A stretch of DNA of 64,000 nucleotides from Sphingomonas sp. Leaf21 (GCF_916858675.1 NZ_CAKASM010000002.1:124001-188000), one strand, 5' to 3'; positions 43,479 through 53,094 are shown, numbered from the stretch's first letter. A program made the numbers and translations. Notes: generated by a model not told the origin, from the letters alone.

Positions 43479-44243
43479 ATGGGCGGTGAAGCAGGAATGG
43501 CCGTCATGCCCACCTCTGTAGCCGCCACCCTGCTCCTGCTTGCCGCGCTGGCGGGGGTGTGGTGGTTCGAGAAGGGCGATCTGGGCGAGTATCGACGGTT
43601 CAAGTCGTTGAACGACAGCCATTCGCGCCGGATGCGGTTCCGGCTGTGGCTGGTCCGCGCGGCGCTGGCCTTCCTCGCGCCGGTGCTGGTCGGGCTGGCG
43701 CTGATCGGGCGGCTGGACGCCCTGACGAGGATGCCGGAGGAATTCGCCGGGGCGTCGGCGGCGCTGCCATCGGTCTTCGCGGGCGGCGCGGCGATGCAGG
43801 GGATGCTGGCCGGGGGCGCGGTCGGCGGGCTGATCGCGGGCGCGGTCATGGCGCGGCTGCGGCGGCGCAAGCCGATCGGCGACGTCTCCGCATTGCTGCC
43901 GCGTGACCGGCGCGAGCTGAAATACACCGCCGCGCTCAGCGTGATGGCGGGGGTGACCGAGGAGGCGTTCTTCCGCCTCTATCTGCCGCTGCTGATCGCG
44001 ATGCTGACCGGCCGGGCCTGGATCGGCTTCGCCGCCGCGCTGGCGCTGTTCGGGGCGCTGCACCGCTATCAGGGGCGGGTCGGCGTCGCCGCGACCACCG
44101 CGCTGGGCGCGGTGATGACCGGGCTCTATCTGATGACGGGCGCGCTGTGGGTGGTGATGCTGGTCCATGTGCTGGTGGACCTGAACGGGCTGGTCGTCGC
44201 GCCCGTGATGCGCGGGGCGCTTCGCAAAGATCCTCCCCTGTAG
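43479..44243 (+). CDS. CPBP-family intramembrane protease-like protein
   Basis: A 254-residue membrane protein with about six hydrophobic segments. The CPBP (Rce1/Abi) motifs are all present: EEAFFR in VTEEAFFRLYL, the second-motif histidine in FGALHRYQG, and HVLVDLN. This family cleaves membrane substrates and includes CAAX proteases and bacteriocin immunity proteins; the substrate here is unknown. The start is uncertain between ATG 43479, 43497 and 43506; the first has only GAAGAAG as a weak ribosome binding site. The stop codon lies inside a terminator-like hairpin. Confidence 0.78.
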   Translation: MGGEAGMAVMPTSVAATLLLLAALAGVWWFEKGDLGEYRRFKSLNDSHSRRMRFRLWLVRAALAFLAPVLVGLALIGRLDALTRMPEEFAGASAALPSVFAGGAAMQGMLAGGAVGGLIAGAVMARLRRRKPIGDVSALLPRDRRELKYTAALSVMAGVTEEAFFRLYLPLLIAMLTGRAWIGFAAALALFGALHRYQGRVGVAATTALGAVMTGLYLMTGALWVVMLVHVLVDLNGLVVAPVMRGALRKDPPL

Positions 44244-44253
44244 AGGGGAGGAA
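44232..44253. terminator. Hairpin between convergent CPBP and ABC-2 permease genes
   Basis: TCCTCCCCT at 44232-44240 pairs with AGGGGAGGA at 44245-44253 around GTAG. The TAG stop of the CPBP gene (44241-44243) lies in the loop, so the stem overlaps the end of the coding sequence. Confidence 0.65.
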
Positions 44254-44259
44254 TCATGG

Positions 44260-45021
44260 TCAGTTCTTCAGCCGCCAGCCGGTGCGGAAGATCCAGCCGA
44301 TCCACGCCAGGCATACCAGCAGGAACAGCCCCGTCACCCCCAGGCTGACCCCCGGCGTCACGTCGGACGTGCCGAAGAAGGTCCAGCGGAACCCGTTGAT
44401 CAGATATACGACCGGGTTGAACAGCGTCACCGTCCGCCACGGCTCGGGCAGGATCTTGACCGAGTAGAAGGCGCCGCCGAGGAAGGTGAGGGGGGTGACG
44501 ATCAGCAGGGGCACGACCTGCAACTGCTCGAACCCGCGCGCCCAGATGCCGATCGCGAAGCCGAACAGCGAAAAGGTGACCGCGACCAGCAACAGGTAGA
44601 AGAGCATCGCGACCGGATGCAGGATGGTCAGGTCGACGAACAGATGCGCGGTGCCGAGGATGACGAGGCCGATCACCATCGACTTGCTCGCCGCCGCGCC
44701 GACATAGCCCAGCACGGTCTCGATCGGCGACAGCGGCGCGGACAATATCTCGTACATGGTGCCGGTGAATTTGGGCATGTAGATGCCCAGGCTCGCGTTC
44801 AGGATGCTTTCCGAAAATATCGACAGCAGCATAAGCCCCGGCACGATGAACGCGCCGTAAGGCACGCCCGAGACCTGGTTCATCGCCGAGCCGATCGCGG
44901 TGCCGAACACCACGAAATAGAGCGTCGTGGTGATGACCGGGACCATCAGGCTGGTCCAAACCGTCCGCCGGAAGCGCGCCATTTCGAAGCGGTAGATCGA
45001 CCAGATGCCATGCAGGTTCAT
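44260..45021 (-). CDS. ABC-2 type transporter permease
   Basis: A 253-residue inner membrane protein with six predicted helices and the ABC-2 pattern ([44 protein letters not shown]). It forms an exporter with the ATPase encoded immediately upstream, whose stop overlaps its start by four bases. ABC-2 systems of this size export lipids, polysaccharides or drugs; this pair resembles the YadH/YadG type. Cargo is unknown. Confidence 0.88.
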   Translation of the reverse strand: MNLHGIWSIYRFEMARFRRTVWTSLMVPVITTTLYFVVFGTAIGSAMNQVSGVPYGAFIVPGLMLLSIFSESILNASLGIYMPKFTGTMYEILSAPLSPIETVLGYVGAAASKSMVIGLVILGTAHLFVDLTILHPVAMLFYLLLVAVTFSLFGFAIGIWARGFEQLQVVPLLIVTPLTFLGGAFYSVKILPEPWRTVTLFNPVVYLINGFRWTFFGTSDVTPGVSLGVTGLFLLVCLAWIGWIFRTGWRLKN

Positions 45022-45950
45022 GCGCGCGTTCCCTCGACCAGATCGACGAAGATATCCTCGAGCGAGGATTTGTAGGTTTCCAGATCGACGAACGCGATGT
45101 CCATGTCGCCCAGCCGACGCAGCAGCGAGGGGATGCCGGTCCGCTCGGCGCGCGCGTCGAAGATGTAGCGCAGCCGCTTGCCCTCGTCCTCCAGCGACAC
45201 ATTCCATTCGGCCAGCGCCGCCGGGACCTCGGTCATCGGCTCGGCCAGCGTCAGTACCATCTCGCGCTTGCCGAGCTTCTTCATCATCTCGGCCTTTTCC
45301 TCGACCAGCAGCAGCTTGCCCTTGGCGATCACCCCCACCCGGTCGGCCATCTCCTCGGCCTCTTCGATGTAGTGCGTGGTCAGGATGATGGTGACCCCGC
45401 GCTCGCGAAGCCGGTGGACCAGCTTCCACATGTCGCGGCGAAGCTCGACATCGACGCCCGCCGTGGGTTCGTCGAGGAACAGCAGGTCGGGTTCGTGGCT
45501 CAGCGCCTTGGCGATCAGCACCCGGCGCTTCATCCCGCCCGACAGCTCCATCAGCTTGGCATGGCGCTTGTCCCACAGCGACAGGTCGCGGAGCACCTGT
45601 TCGACATAGGCGGGGTTGGGCGCGCGGCCGAACAGGCCCCGGCTGAAATTCACGGTGTCGATCACCCGCTCGAACATGTCGACCGACAGTTCCTGCGGCA
45701 CCAGCCCGATCTTCCGCCGTGCGCCCTTATAGTCGCGCAGGGCATCGTGGCCGTCGACCCGGATCGTCCCGCCCGATGGCGTGACGATGCCGCAGACGAT
45801 CGAGATGAGCGTCGTCTTGCCCGCACCATTGGGCCCCAGCAGCGCGAAAATCTCCCCGCGCCGGATGGCCAGGTCGACCGGCTGGAGCGCGGTGACCCCG
45901 CTCTTATAGGTCTTGGTCACGCCCTCGACGGACAGGATCGGGTCGGTCAT
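45018..45950 (-). CDS. ABC-2 type transporter ATP-binding protein (YadG-like)
   Basis: A 310-residue ATPase. Walker A is [11 protein letters not shown], signature [15 protein letters not shown], Walker [13 protein letters not shown], and H-loop [12 protein letters not shown]-terminal extension of about 70 residues after the cassette contains strands typical of exporter ATPases ([14 protein letters not shown]). It is the first gene of the two-gene exporter operon; the DsbA-like gene upstream ends 33 bases before it on the same strand and could be cotranscribed. Confidence 0.9.
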   Translation of the reverse strand: MTDPILSVEGVTKTYKSGVTALQPVDLAIRRGEIFALLGPNGAGKTTLISIVCGIVTPSGGTIRVDGHDALRDYKGARRKIGLVPQELSVDMFERVIDTVNFSRGLFGRAPNPAYVEQVLRDLSLWDKRHAKLMELSGGMKRRVLIAKALSHEPDLLFLDEPTAGVDVELRRDMWKLVHRLRERGVTIILTTHYIEEAEEMADRVGVIAKGKLLLVEEKAEMMKKLGKREMVLTLAEPMTEVPAALAEWNVSLEDEGKRLRYIFDARAERTGIPSLLRRLGDMDIAFVDLETYKSSLEDIFVDLVEGTRA

Positions 45951-45983
45951 GCGGCAGTCCCCCGTAACAGGACTGCCGCTGTA

Positions 45984-46691
45984 TCAACCGTTTCGCGCGG
46001 CGGCGATGGCCTTTTGCAATTCCTCGATCGGCAGCGCGCCCGACAGGATGCGATTGCCGACGATCCAGCTCGGCGTGCCGGTCAGCCCAAGCCGACCGGC
46101 CGCCTCCAGATTGCGGGTGATCTCGGCATCGGCCTGCGGCTGGAATGCCGCCATCCTGGCCATGTCGACACCAGCCTTGGAGGCGGCGGCGGCGATCGTC
46201 GCATCGCTGACCGGGCCACCGGCATAGAGCGCGTCGTGAAAGGCGGCGAACTTGCCCTGGGCGGCGGCGAGCAGGCTGGCACGCGCCGCCGCCTTGCTCG
46301 ACGGTGCCAGGATCGGCAGCTCGCGATAGACGATGCGGAGTTTGGGATCGGCCTGCGTCAACTGTCGGAGCAGCGGCAGGCTGGCGCGGCAATAGCCGCA
46401 GTTATAGTCGTAGAATTCGACCAGCGTGACATCGCCGCGCGGATTGCCGGTATAGGCGTTGCCGAACGGCCTGGTCAGGTCGCCACCGATCGCCGCGACC
46501 GCCTTGCCCTGCTCGCGGTCCTGCAGGCGCTGCATGGCCTCCGGGATGACCTCGGGATGGTCGAGCAGATAGGCGCGGACGCTGTCGCCCGAAGCGCCGC
46601 CCCCCGCCACCAGCGGCGCGAGCGCCAACGCGGCACCGCCGCCGACCAGTCCACCCAGGACCGCGACGGCGGCCAATGTCTTCACACCCAT
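45984..46691 (-). CDS. DsbA/Com1-like periplasmic thiol oxidoreductase
   Basis: A 235-residue thioredoxin-fold protein. An N-terminal signal/anchor (MGVKTLAAVAVLGGLVGGG) precedes a short helical region with DHPEVIPEAMQRLQ. The active site is CGYC in YDYNCGYCRASL, and the cis-Pro loop reads GTPSW. The leading helical segment and CxYC site resemble the Com1/BdbD-like DsbA group, which forms disulfides in exported proteins. Its start shares one base with the stop of the M48 protease gene (TGATG arrangement), so the pair is coupled. Confidence 0.88.
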   Translation of the reverse strand: MGVKTLAAVAVLGGLVGGGAALALAPLVAGGGASGDSVRAYLLDHPEVIPEAMQRLQDREQGKAVAAIGGDLTRPFGNAYTGNPRGDVTLVEFYDYNCGYCRASLPLLRQLTQADPKLRIVYRELPILAPSSKAAARASLLAAAQGKFAAFHDALYAGGPVSDATIAAAASKAGVDMARMAAFQPQADAEITRNLEAAGRLGLTGTPSWIVGNRILSGALPIEELQKAIAAARNG

Positions 46692-48037
46692 CAGCGGCGC
46701 TTCTTCTTCGAACTGGCGGCGGCGTCGGCAGAGGTCATGGCGATATCCTGCGCCCGAATCCATTCGGACGTGTTGGGGGTGAGATTGGCGAGCGCATAGC
46801 GCGCGCTCTGGATGGCGGTGCGATCGTCGCCCATCATGGCGGCCCGCTCGGCGGTGGCCAGTGCGGCGCGGGGCGTGTCGCCCATCTGTTCATAGGCGGT
46901 GCCGAGCTGGACCCAGCCAAAGGGGTTGTCCTCGTCCCGCTGTACCGCGACCTTCAGGACCTTCACCGCCTCGGGCAGGTTGCGCTTGTCCTCGGTCGCG
47001 ATCAGCGCGTGGCCGAAGGTGGTGGCGATCAGCGCGTTCTGGCCCGATCCCATCGTCGCGGCGCGCAGCGGGGCCAGCGCTTCCTGTGGCTTGCCCGCCT
47101 CCAGCAGGATCTGCCCCTGGATCTCCTGGAAATAGGGGTCATGCGGATCCTTGGCGATCAGCGCGTTCGCCTCGGCATCGGCTTTGTCGGGATAGGCGGC
47201 CTTGTGATAGGCATAGGCGCGCGCATAATGCGCATAGACCGACTGATCGGTCTCCGGAAATTTCTGCAGCGTCGTCTCGGGCGGCGAGACATAGCCGAAC
47301 AGCTTGGCCTTCACCCGGAGGAAGCGTTCCTGCAATTTGGGATCGATCGGCTTGTTCCAGGCGGGCGAGGCTTGAAGATCGGCGGTCAGCGCCTGGATAC
47401 GCGTCGCCGACAGCGGGTGGGTCTGGGCGAACGGATCGATATTGACGTAGCCATAGCGATATTGCTGATTCTGGAGCTTCTTGAAGAAGCTGAGCATCCC
47501 CTTGCCGGTCACGCCGGAGGTGGTGAGATAGCGCGCGCCCGCCGCGTCCGCCGCCGATTCCTGGTTGCGACTGAAGGCGAGGACCTGGCTCATCGCGGCC
47601 TGTTGCCCCGCCGCCATGACGCCCATGCCCGCCGCCCCGCCGCCCATCGCGACGGCGGCCAGGCCGAGGACCATCGACAAGAGCTGCATCTTCATCGCGG
47701 GCTTCATCGCCTGCTCGCTCAGGATCACATGGCCGTCGGCGATATGGCCGAGTTCGTGCGCGACGACGCCCTGGACCTCGTTCACATTGTCCGCCGCCTG
47801 GATCAGTCCCGAATGGACATAGACGATCTGTCCCCCCGCCACGAAGGCGTTGATCGAATCGTCGTTGATCAGGACGACCTTCACGTCGCGCGGCGACAGT
47901 CCGGCGGCCTTGATCATCGGCGCCGACATGTCGGCGAACAGCGATTCGGTTTCCGCATCGCGCAGGATCGACTGGGCGGCAGCGGGTTGCGCCCAGAGCA
48001 GGATCGTGGTGGCGAAGGCGGCGATCAGTCGCTTCAT
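46691..48037 (-). CDS. M48 family metalloprotease with TPR domain (BepA-like)
   Basis: A 448-residue exported protease. The signal peptide ends PAAAQS near residue 22. The zinc site is HELGH in VVAHELGHIADGH, with the third ligand Glu in NQESAAD. The C-terminal half is made of TPR-type helices (for example NPFGWVQLGTAYEQMGD). E. coli BepA, with the same layout, helps assemble or degrade outer membrane proteins in the periplasm. Start 48037 is chosen as the first residue of the signal peptide. It is the first gene of a protease-DsbA set, and possibly of the ABC exporter genes that follow. Confidence 0.88.
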   Translation of the reverse strand: MKRLIAAFATTILLWAQPAAAQSILRDAETESLFADMSAPMIKAAGLSPRDVKVVLINDDSINAFVAGGQIVYVHSGLIQAADNVNEVQGVVAHELGHIADGHVILSEQAMKPAMKMQLLSMVLGLAAVAMGGGAAGMGVMAAGQQAAMSQVLAFSRNQESAADAAGARYLTTSGVTGKGMLSFFKKLQNQQYRYGYVNIDPFAQTHPLSATRIQALTADLQASPAWNKPIDPKLQERFLRVKAKLFGYVSPPETTLQKFPETDQSVYAHYARAYAYHKAAYPDKADAEANALIAKDPHDPYFQEIQGQILLEAGKPQEALAPLRAATMGSGQNALIATTFGHALIATEDKRNLPEAVKVLKVAVQRDEDNPFGWVQLGTAYEQMGDTPRAALATAERAAMMGDDRTAIQSARYALANLTPNTSEWIRAQDIAMTSADAAASSKKKRR

Positions 48038-48152
48038 GCTTCCTCTATCGGCGGGTCGGTGTCGGGACACAACCGGCTTTGCCGCTTATGATGCGACGGA
48101 CCGGCCTTGCCACTGGCTGGCTGAACGCGCGGCGAACGAAAGGGGTGACACC

Positions 48153-48557
48153 ATGATGATGATCGACGACATACCGGCCCATCTGGCGGCGCCGATGCCC
48201 GCCCTGCCGCACTGTACGATCGCGGGGGCCGCCCCCGAAACGCGGCGGATGGCGGACCTGCCGCCGCCGGTCCGAAGGGCGCTGCAGGGCGCGGTCGGTG
48301 GCCGGATCGCCGAGGCGGGGGCGCCGTTCAACGTCTCGGACATCGTCAAGTCCGACTCGCCGCCGCAAACGCGTTTCCTGCGCGCCTATCGGGTCCGCAG
48401 CCTCTGGCTGGTCTGGGTGGAGCAGGGCGGAATCGGACACCGCTATCGCGTGCTGGCGTTCCGGGACGTGGCGCATGGCGGGATCGCGCCCGTGACGGTG
48501 CCGGATACCAGGCCGTCGAATTTGTGCGCGGCGTCGCAAGTCCTGGCCCGTAGGTAA
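48153..48557 (+). CDS. Hypothetical protein, 134 residues
   Basis: The frame starts at ATG 48153 behind AAAGGGG at 48139-48145. The product has no signal peptide and no membrane helix. Its second half (QTRFLRAYRVRSLWLVWVEQGGIGHRYRVLAFR) predicts a small antiparallel sheet, and the N-terminal third is Pro/Ala-rich. I do not recognise a family. Codon pattern is normal for the region, which favours a real gene. It is divergent from the M48 gene and convergent with rne across the strong hairpin at 48654-48690. Confidence 0.65.
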   Translation: MMMIDDIPAHLAAPMPALPHCTIAGAAPETRRMADLPPPVRRALQGAVGGRIAEAGAPFNVSDIVKSDSPPQTRFLRAYRVRSLWLVWVEQGGIGHRYRVLAFRDVAHGGIAPVTVPDTRPSNLCAASQVLARR

Positions 48558-48653
48558 CAGGCTCTCGACACCGGCGCCATTCCTACCCGTCCGACGCTCC
48601 GCGCCGGCGGGCGGGAGGGGTGAGGCCCGCGAATGGCCGATATCCTACAAATG

Positions 48654-48690
48654 AGAACGCCCTCCTTCCGCTGGGGAAGGAGGGCGTTCT
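48654..48690 (-). terminator. Strong terminator hairpin downstream of rne
   Basis: AGAACGCCCTCCTTCC at 48654-48669 pairs perfectly over 16 bases with GGAAGGAGGGCGTTCT at 48675-48690 around a 5-base loop. On the minus strand it begins 21 bases after the rne stop, followed by CATTTG rather than a full T-run. Confidence 0.75.
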
Positions 48691-48711
48691 GTAGCCTGGT
48701 GCTGAAAGCGA

Positions 48712-51369
48712 TCAGGCGCCGAAGGTACGCTGCCACCAGCCGCGACGCGGCGCTTCGCCGGTCGCGCCATCGGCATCGGCCGGTTCTGCCGGGGCGGCGG
48801 GTTCGGCCTCGAATTCGGCGGCAGGAGCCGCTTCGGCGACCGGCTCGGCGGCGACCTTGGGCGCGGCCTTCTTGCGGACGCGCTTGGGCTTGGCCGGGGC
48901 TTCCGCTTCGGCGGCGGGAGCGGGCGCTTCCTCGGCGACCGGCTCGGCGGCGACCTTGGGCGCGGCCTTCTTGCGGACGCGCTTGGGCTTGGCCGGAGCC
49001 TCCGCCTCGACGGCAGGTGCCGCCTCGACCGCCGGAGCCGCTACCGGCTCTTCCACCACCGGCGTCTCGACCGCCTCGGTCACCGTCGGCGCGGCCTTGC
49101 GGGCGCGCGGGCGGCGGCGGGTCTTGGGCGCTTCGCTCGCTTCGGCCTCGGCAACCGCCAGCGGGGTCGTCACCGGCGCGGCATCGCCCGCCTCGATCGG
49201 CTCTTCGATCGACAGCGGCGCCTCGCTGGCATCGTCATCGGCCTCGGACGCGGCCTCGATGGCGTCGTTGGCGCCGGTCTCGTTGCGACGGCCACCACGA
49301 CGACCGCGACGCCCGCGACGACGGCGACCGCCCTCGCGCGGCTCGGCGTCGGTCGCCTCGACCGGCTCGCCAGCCTCTTCCTCCACCGAGTCCTCGGCTT
49401 CGTCGGTTTCGGCGTCGTCGGCCAGTTCTTCGCCCTCGGCCTGCTCGCCCTCGGCACCGCCACGATTGCGGCGTCCGCGACGACGACGGCGGCGCTTGCG
49501 GCCACCGCCTTCGCCCTCTTCGCGCGGTTCGCGCGGGGCGGCGGCTTCGGTCGCGGTCTCTTCGACCTCTTCCTCGTCCTCGTCTTCCTCGATCTCGTCG
49601 ATCAGATCGTCCTCATCCTCCTCGACCGGAATCAGCGAGTCGATCTTGGGCGCATAGGCCGGCGGCGGGCCAGACGCCTCGACCGTCATGCGCGCACCCT
49701 CTTCCTCGCGGTCGGGGATGATCTCGACGGTCACGCCGTAGCGATCCTCGATCTCGGCAATGTCGGCGCGCTTGCGGTTGAGGACGTAGACGGCGGCTTC
49801 CTGGCTGGCGCGCAGCGTCAGGATCGAACCGCGACCGCGCGCGGCCTCGTCCTCGATCAGGCGCAGTGCCGACAGGCCCGAGGACGACGCGGTGCGGACC
49901 AGACCGGTGCCCTCGCAATGCGGGCAGGGACGCGTCGAGGCCTCGAGCACGCCGGTGCGCAGCCGCTGGCGGCTCATCTCCATCAGCCCGAAGGACGAGA
50001 TGCGGCCGACCTGGATGCGGGCGCGATCGTTCTTCAGCGCCTCCTTCATCGCCTTCTCGACCTTCCGGACATTGGAGTTGTTGTCCATGTCGATGAAGTC
50101 GATGACGACCAGACCCGCCATGTCGCGCAGGCGAAGCTGGCGCGCGATTTCCTGCGCGGCTTCGAGGTTGGTCGCGGTCGCGGTCTGCTCGATATTGTGC
50201 TCGCGGGTCGAACGGCCCGAGTTGATGTCGATCGAGACGAGCGCTTCGGTCGGGTTGATGACCAGATAGCCGCCCGACTTCAACTGCACGACCGGATTGT
50301 ACATCGCGGCGAGCTGATCCTCGACATGCGCGCGCTGGAACAGCGGGACCGCGTCGGCGTACTGCTTCACCCGGCGGGCATGGGTCGGCATCAGCAGACG
50401 CATGAATTCCTTCGCCTGGCGATAGCCTTCCTCGCCCTCGACGATCACTTCCTCGATCTCGCGATTATAGATATCGCGGATCGCGCGCTTGATCAGGTCG
50501 CTGTCGCCATAGATCAGCGCGGGCGCCGAGGAGTGCAGCGTCTTTTCGCGGATGCCGTCCCACAGGCGCGCTAGATAGTCGAAGTCGCGCTTGATCTCGG
50601 TCTTGGTGCGCTGGAGCCCGGCGGTGCGCACGATGCAGCCCATGGTCGAGGGCAGCGCCATGTCGGCCATGATCGACTTCAGCCGCTTGCGATCGGCCGC
50701 GTTCGAGATCTTCCGGCTGATGCCGCCGCCGTGCGACGTGTTGGGCATCAGCACGCAGTAACGACCCGCCAGCGACAGGTAGGTGGTCAGCGCCGCGCCC
50801 TTGTTGCCGCGCTCTTCCTTGACGATCTGGACCAGCAGCACCTGGCGGCGATGGATGACGTCCTGGATCTTGTAGCGGCGGCGCAGATTCTGGCGACGCT
50901 GGCGAAGCGCCTCGACCTGGTCGTCGTTGACGGTCGACTTGCGGGCACGCGGCGCCGCCTCGCCATCCTCGTCGTCGTGATGCTCGTCGGCGTGGTCGTC
51001 CTCGCCCTCGCCGTCGAAATCGCCGTGATCGTCGTCATCCTCGGCGTCGAGCTCGGCGCGCAACGCAGCCTCTTCGGCGGCATGCTCGGCCTCTTCGCGC
51101 AGCAGGGCTTCGCGATCTTCCTTGGGGATCTGGTAATAGTCGGGGTGGATTTCCGAAAAGGCCAGGAAGCCGTGACGGTTGCCGCCGTAATCGACGAACG
51201 CCGCCTGGAGCGACGGTTCGACGCGGGTCACCTTGGCGAGGTAGATATTGCCCTTGAGCTGCTTGCGCTCGGCCGATTCGAAGTCGAATTCCTCGATCCG
51301 GTTACCCTTGACGACGGCCACCCGGGTCTCTTCCCGGTGGCGTGCGTCGATCAGCATACGCGTGGTCAT
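48712..51369 (-). CDS. rne: Ribonuclease E/G
   Basis: An 885-residue endoribonuclease that starts mRNA decay and processes rRNA. The S1 domain (about 36-130) carries an acidic insertion rich in Asp/Glu/His. The catalytic aspartates are in VSIDINSGRS and VVIDFIDMD, and the zinc-link motif is CPHCEGTG. From about residue 560 the protein is low-complexity: acidic and Arg-rich blocks alternate, and a segment AEAPAKPKRVRKKAAPKVAA with AEPVAE occurs twice in tandem. It ends in the short motif RRGWWQRTFGA, which I recall as conserved in sphingomonads. Start 51369 begins MTTRMLIDARH. Length is typical for alphaproteobacterial RNase E. Confidence 0.95.
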   Translation of the reverse strand: MTTRMLIDARHREETRVAVVKGNRIEEFDFESAERKQLKGNIYLAKVTRVEPSLQAAFVDYGGNRHGFLAFSEIHPDYYQIPKEDREALLREEAEHAAEEAALRAELDAEDDDDHGDFDGEGEDDHADEHHDDEDGEAAPRARKSTVNDDQVEALRQRRQNLRRRYKIQDVIHRRQVLLVQIVKEERGNKGAALTTYLSLAGRYCVLMPNTSHGGGISRKISNAADRKRLKSIMADMALPSTMGCIVRTAGLQRTKTEIKRDFDYLARLWDGIREKTLHSSAPALIYGDSDLIKRAIRDIYNREIEEVIVEGEEGYRQAKEFMRLLMPTHARRVKQYADAVPLFQRAHVEDQLAAMYNPVVQLKSGGYLVINPTEALVSIDINSGRSTREHNIEQTATATNLEAAQEIARQLRLRDMAGLVVIDFIDMDNNSNVRKVEKAMKEALKNDRARIQVGRISSFGLMEMSRQRLRTGVLEASTRPCPHCEGTGLVRTASSSGLSALRLIEDEAARGRGSILTLRASQEAAVYVLNRKRADIAEIEDRYGVTVEIIPDREEEGARMTVEASGPPPAYAPKIDSLIPVEEDEDDLIDEIEEDEDEEEVEETATEAAAPREPREEGEGGGRKRRRRRRGRRNRGGAEGEQAEGEELADDAETDEAEDSVEEEAGEPVEATDAEPREGGRRRRGRRGRRGGRRNETGANDAIEAASEADDDASEAPLSIEEPIEAGDAAPVTTPLAVAEAEASEAPKTRRRPRARKAAPTVTEAVETPVVEEPVAAPAVEAAPAVEAEAPAKPKRVRKKAAPKVAAEPVAEEAPAPAAEAEAPAKPKRVRKKAAPKVAAEPVAEAAPAAEFEAEPAAPAEPADADGATGEAPRRGWWQRTFGA

Positions 51370-51858
51370 TATGGAGTCTCCACGCGCGCGTCGGGCCCTG
51401 TGGCAGCCGTCGCGCGCGGTAAATAAGGTGGGCGGCGGCGCGGGGCGCCGGTCCGCTGGAAAAAACGGAAAGCGTGTCGGCCACAGCCGCAGCACCGGCA
51501 ACGGGGCCGGTGCGGACCCACGACACCGCGATCCCACCGGCAAAGGCCGGTCGGTCAGCGGGGTGGATCATATGCGTCATGCGAGCGTCAACCTGGTTGG
51601 TCCGGGCGAATCGAATCGCCGTCCCGGTCCATTTTGGGGATGGCCCCGCCCCCGATCGGTTGGGAGAGGTGATCGGAGCCGGGGTCCACCGGATTGCTAG
51701 CATCATCGGAACGTTTGCGCAACAGGCGGAAATCTGCCGATTTTGGCGGCCAAAAAATGCCGAATTGCCGATTAACCATTGCCGGAAAGGCCCGAGACAG
51801 CGGTCGCGCGTTATCCCCGACGGCCGATCCACAGGATCGCCAAAAGGGGTGTGACGTG
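51370..51858. other. Intergenic region between divergent rne and amidase genes
   Basis: About 490 bases with no supported gene. Most is GC-rich with small inverted repeats (for example CCACCGGCAAAGGCCGG). The right third is AT-richer and carries TGCCGA four times or nearly so between 51738 and 51776, next to GATTAACC at 51774-51781. It must hold both promoters and probably a long rne leader, which in other bacteria is the site of RNase E autoregulation (inference for this case). Confidence 0.5.
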
Positions 51859-53094
51859 ATGGCTTTTCGCTGGACCGGCGGCGGGCGGACGCGGCAATAT
51901 GGCCGTGTCGTGTTGATGCTGTTCGCTTTTCTGATCGGGCTCGCCGCGCCCGTCAGCGCGTTTGCCGCCACAGTCCGTTCGGTCGTGGTGAAGGGCGCGC
52001 AACTGGTCATTCGGTTCGATTCGCCGGTCAGGCGCGCGCGCAGTGTCGCGCTGGACGCGCCCCGCCGGATCGCGGTCGACGTCACCGGCGCGACGCCCGC
52101 GACGCTGGCGGTCCATGACGGCGCGGTGCGCGGCCTGACCCAGGCCCAGGTCAAGCCCGGCGTCACCCGCCTGACCTTCACGCTGGCGCAGGATGCCGCG
52201 ATCTTCGACGGCGGCTTCGACGACGAGGCGCGGCAACTGACGCTGACCCTCAAACCGCTGAACCAGGGCTTCACCCAGGCGAGCTTCGCGGGCGCGCTCG
52301 ACTTCCTGCCGTTCCATTTCCAGCGCAAGCCCGCCTATACCCTGACCGTACCGGTGCCGAGCCGCAGCCATGCGCTGCCGCTGCCGCGCGTGCGTGGCGC
52401 CGACAACCGCCCGCTGGTGGTGATCGATGCCGGGCATGGCGGAGTCGATCCGGGCGCGATCAACCCGGTCACCGGCCTGCGCGAAAAGGACGTGACGCTC
52501 GCCATCGCCCGGCAGATCCGCGACACGCTCGTCGCCAGCGGCCGGGTACGCGCCGCGCTGACCCGCGAGGACGACCGCTACATCCTCCACCGCGAGCGCT
52601 ACGGCATCGCGCGGCGGCTGCATGCCGACCTGTTCATCTCGATCCATTGCGACAGCGCCGGTGCGGGCGAGGCACGCGGGGCGACCGCCTATACCCTGTC
52701 CGACGTCGCCTCCGACAAGGAAGCCGCGCGGCTGGCGGCGCGCGAGAACAAGGCGGACGTGATCGCGGGCGTCGACCTGGGCGGGAACAGCGACGTGTCC
52801 TCGATCCTGATCGACCTTACCCAGCGCGAGACGATGAACGCCTCGGCCAGCTTCGCGCGCCTGCTGGGGCGCGAGGCGGAGCCGCTGATCCCGGTCAAGC
52901 CGACCTTCCACCGCATGGCCTCGCTAATGGTCTTGAAGGCGCCCGACATGCCGTCGATCCTGTTCGAGACGGGCTATATCTCGAATATGCAGGACGCGGC
53001 GTTCCTCGACAGCAAGGAAGGGCGCGAGCGGATCGCCAAGGCGGTTTTGCAGGCGGTGGAGGTCCACTTCGCGCGGCGGATGGCGGCGCGGTAG
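51859..53094 (+). CDS. amiC: N-acetylmuramoyl-L-alanine amidase (AmiC type)
   Basis: A 411-residue exported cell wall hydrolase that splits septal peptidoglycan between muramic acid and the stem peptide. A signal peptide with a long basic N-region ends near SAFAA (about residue 36). An AMIN-like septum-targeting domain (about 38-160) precedes Amidase_3 (about 185-405). The zinc-site motifs are VIDAGHGGVDPGAI, the Glu in LREKDV, and FISIHCDS, with the catalytic Glu in ILFETGYISN. ATG 51859 follows AAAAGGGG at 51842-51849; GTG 51856 directly before it is in frame and is an alternative start. Confidence 0.92.
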   Translation: MAFRWTGGGRTRQYGRVVLMLFAFLIGLAAPVSAFAATVRSVVVKGAQLVIRFDSPVRRARSVALDAPRRIAVDVTGATPATLAVHDGAVRGLTQAQVKPGVTRLTFTLAQDAAIFDGGFDDEARQLTLTLKPLNQGFTQASFAGALDFLPFHFQRKPAYTLTVPVPSRSHALPLPRVRGADNRPLVVIDAGHGGVDPGAINPVTGLREKDVTLAIARQIRDTLVASGRVRAALTREDDRYILHRERYGIARRLHADLFISIHCDSAGAGEARGATAYTLSDVASDKEAARLAARENKADVIAGVDLGGNSDVSSILIDLTQRETMNASASFARLLGREAEPLIPVKPTFHRMASLMVLKAPDMPSILFETGYISNMQDAAFLDSKEGRERIAKAVLQAVEVHFARRMAAR

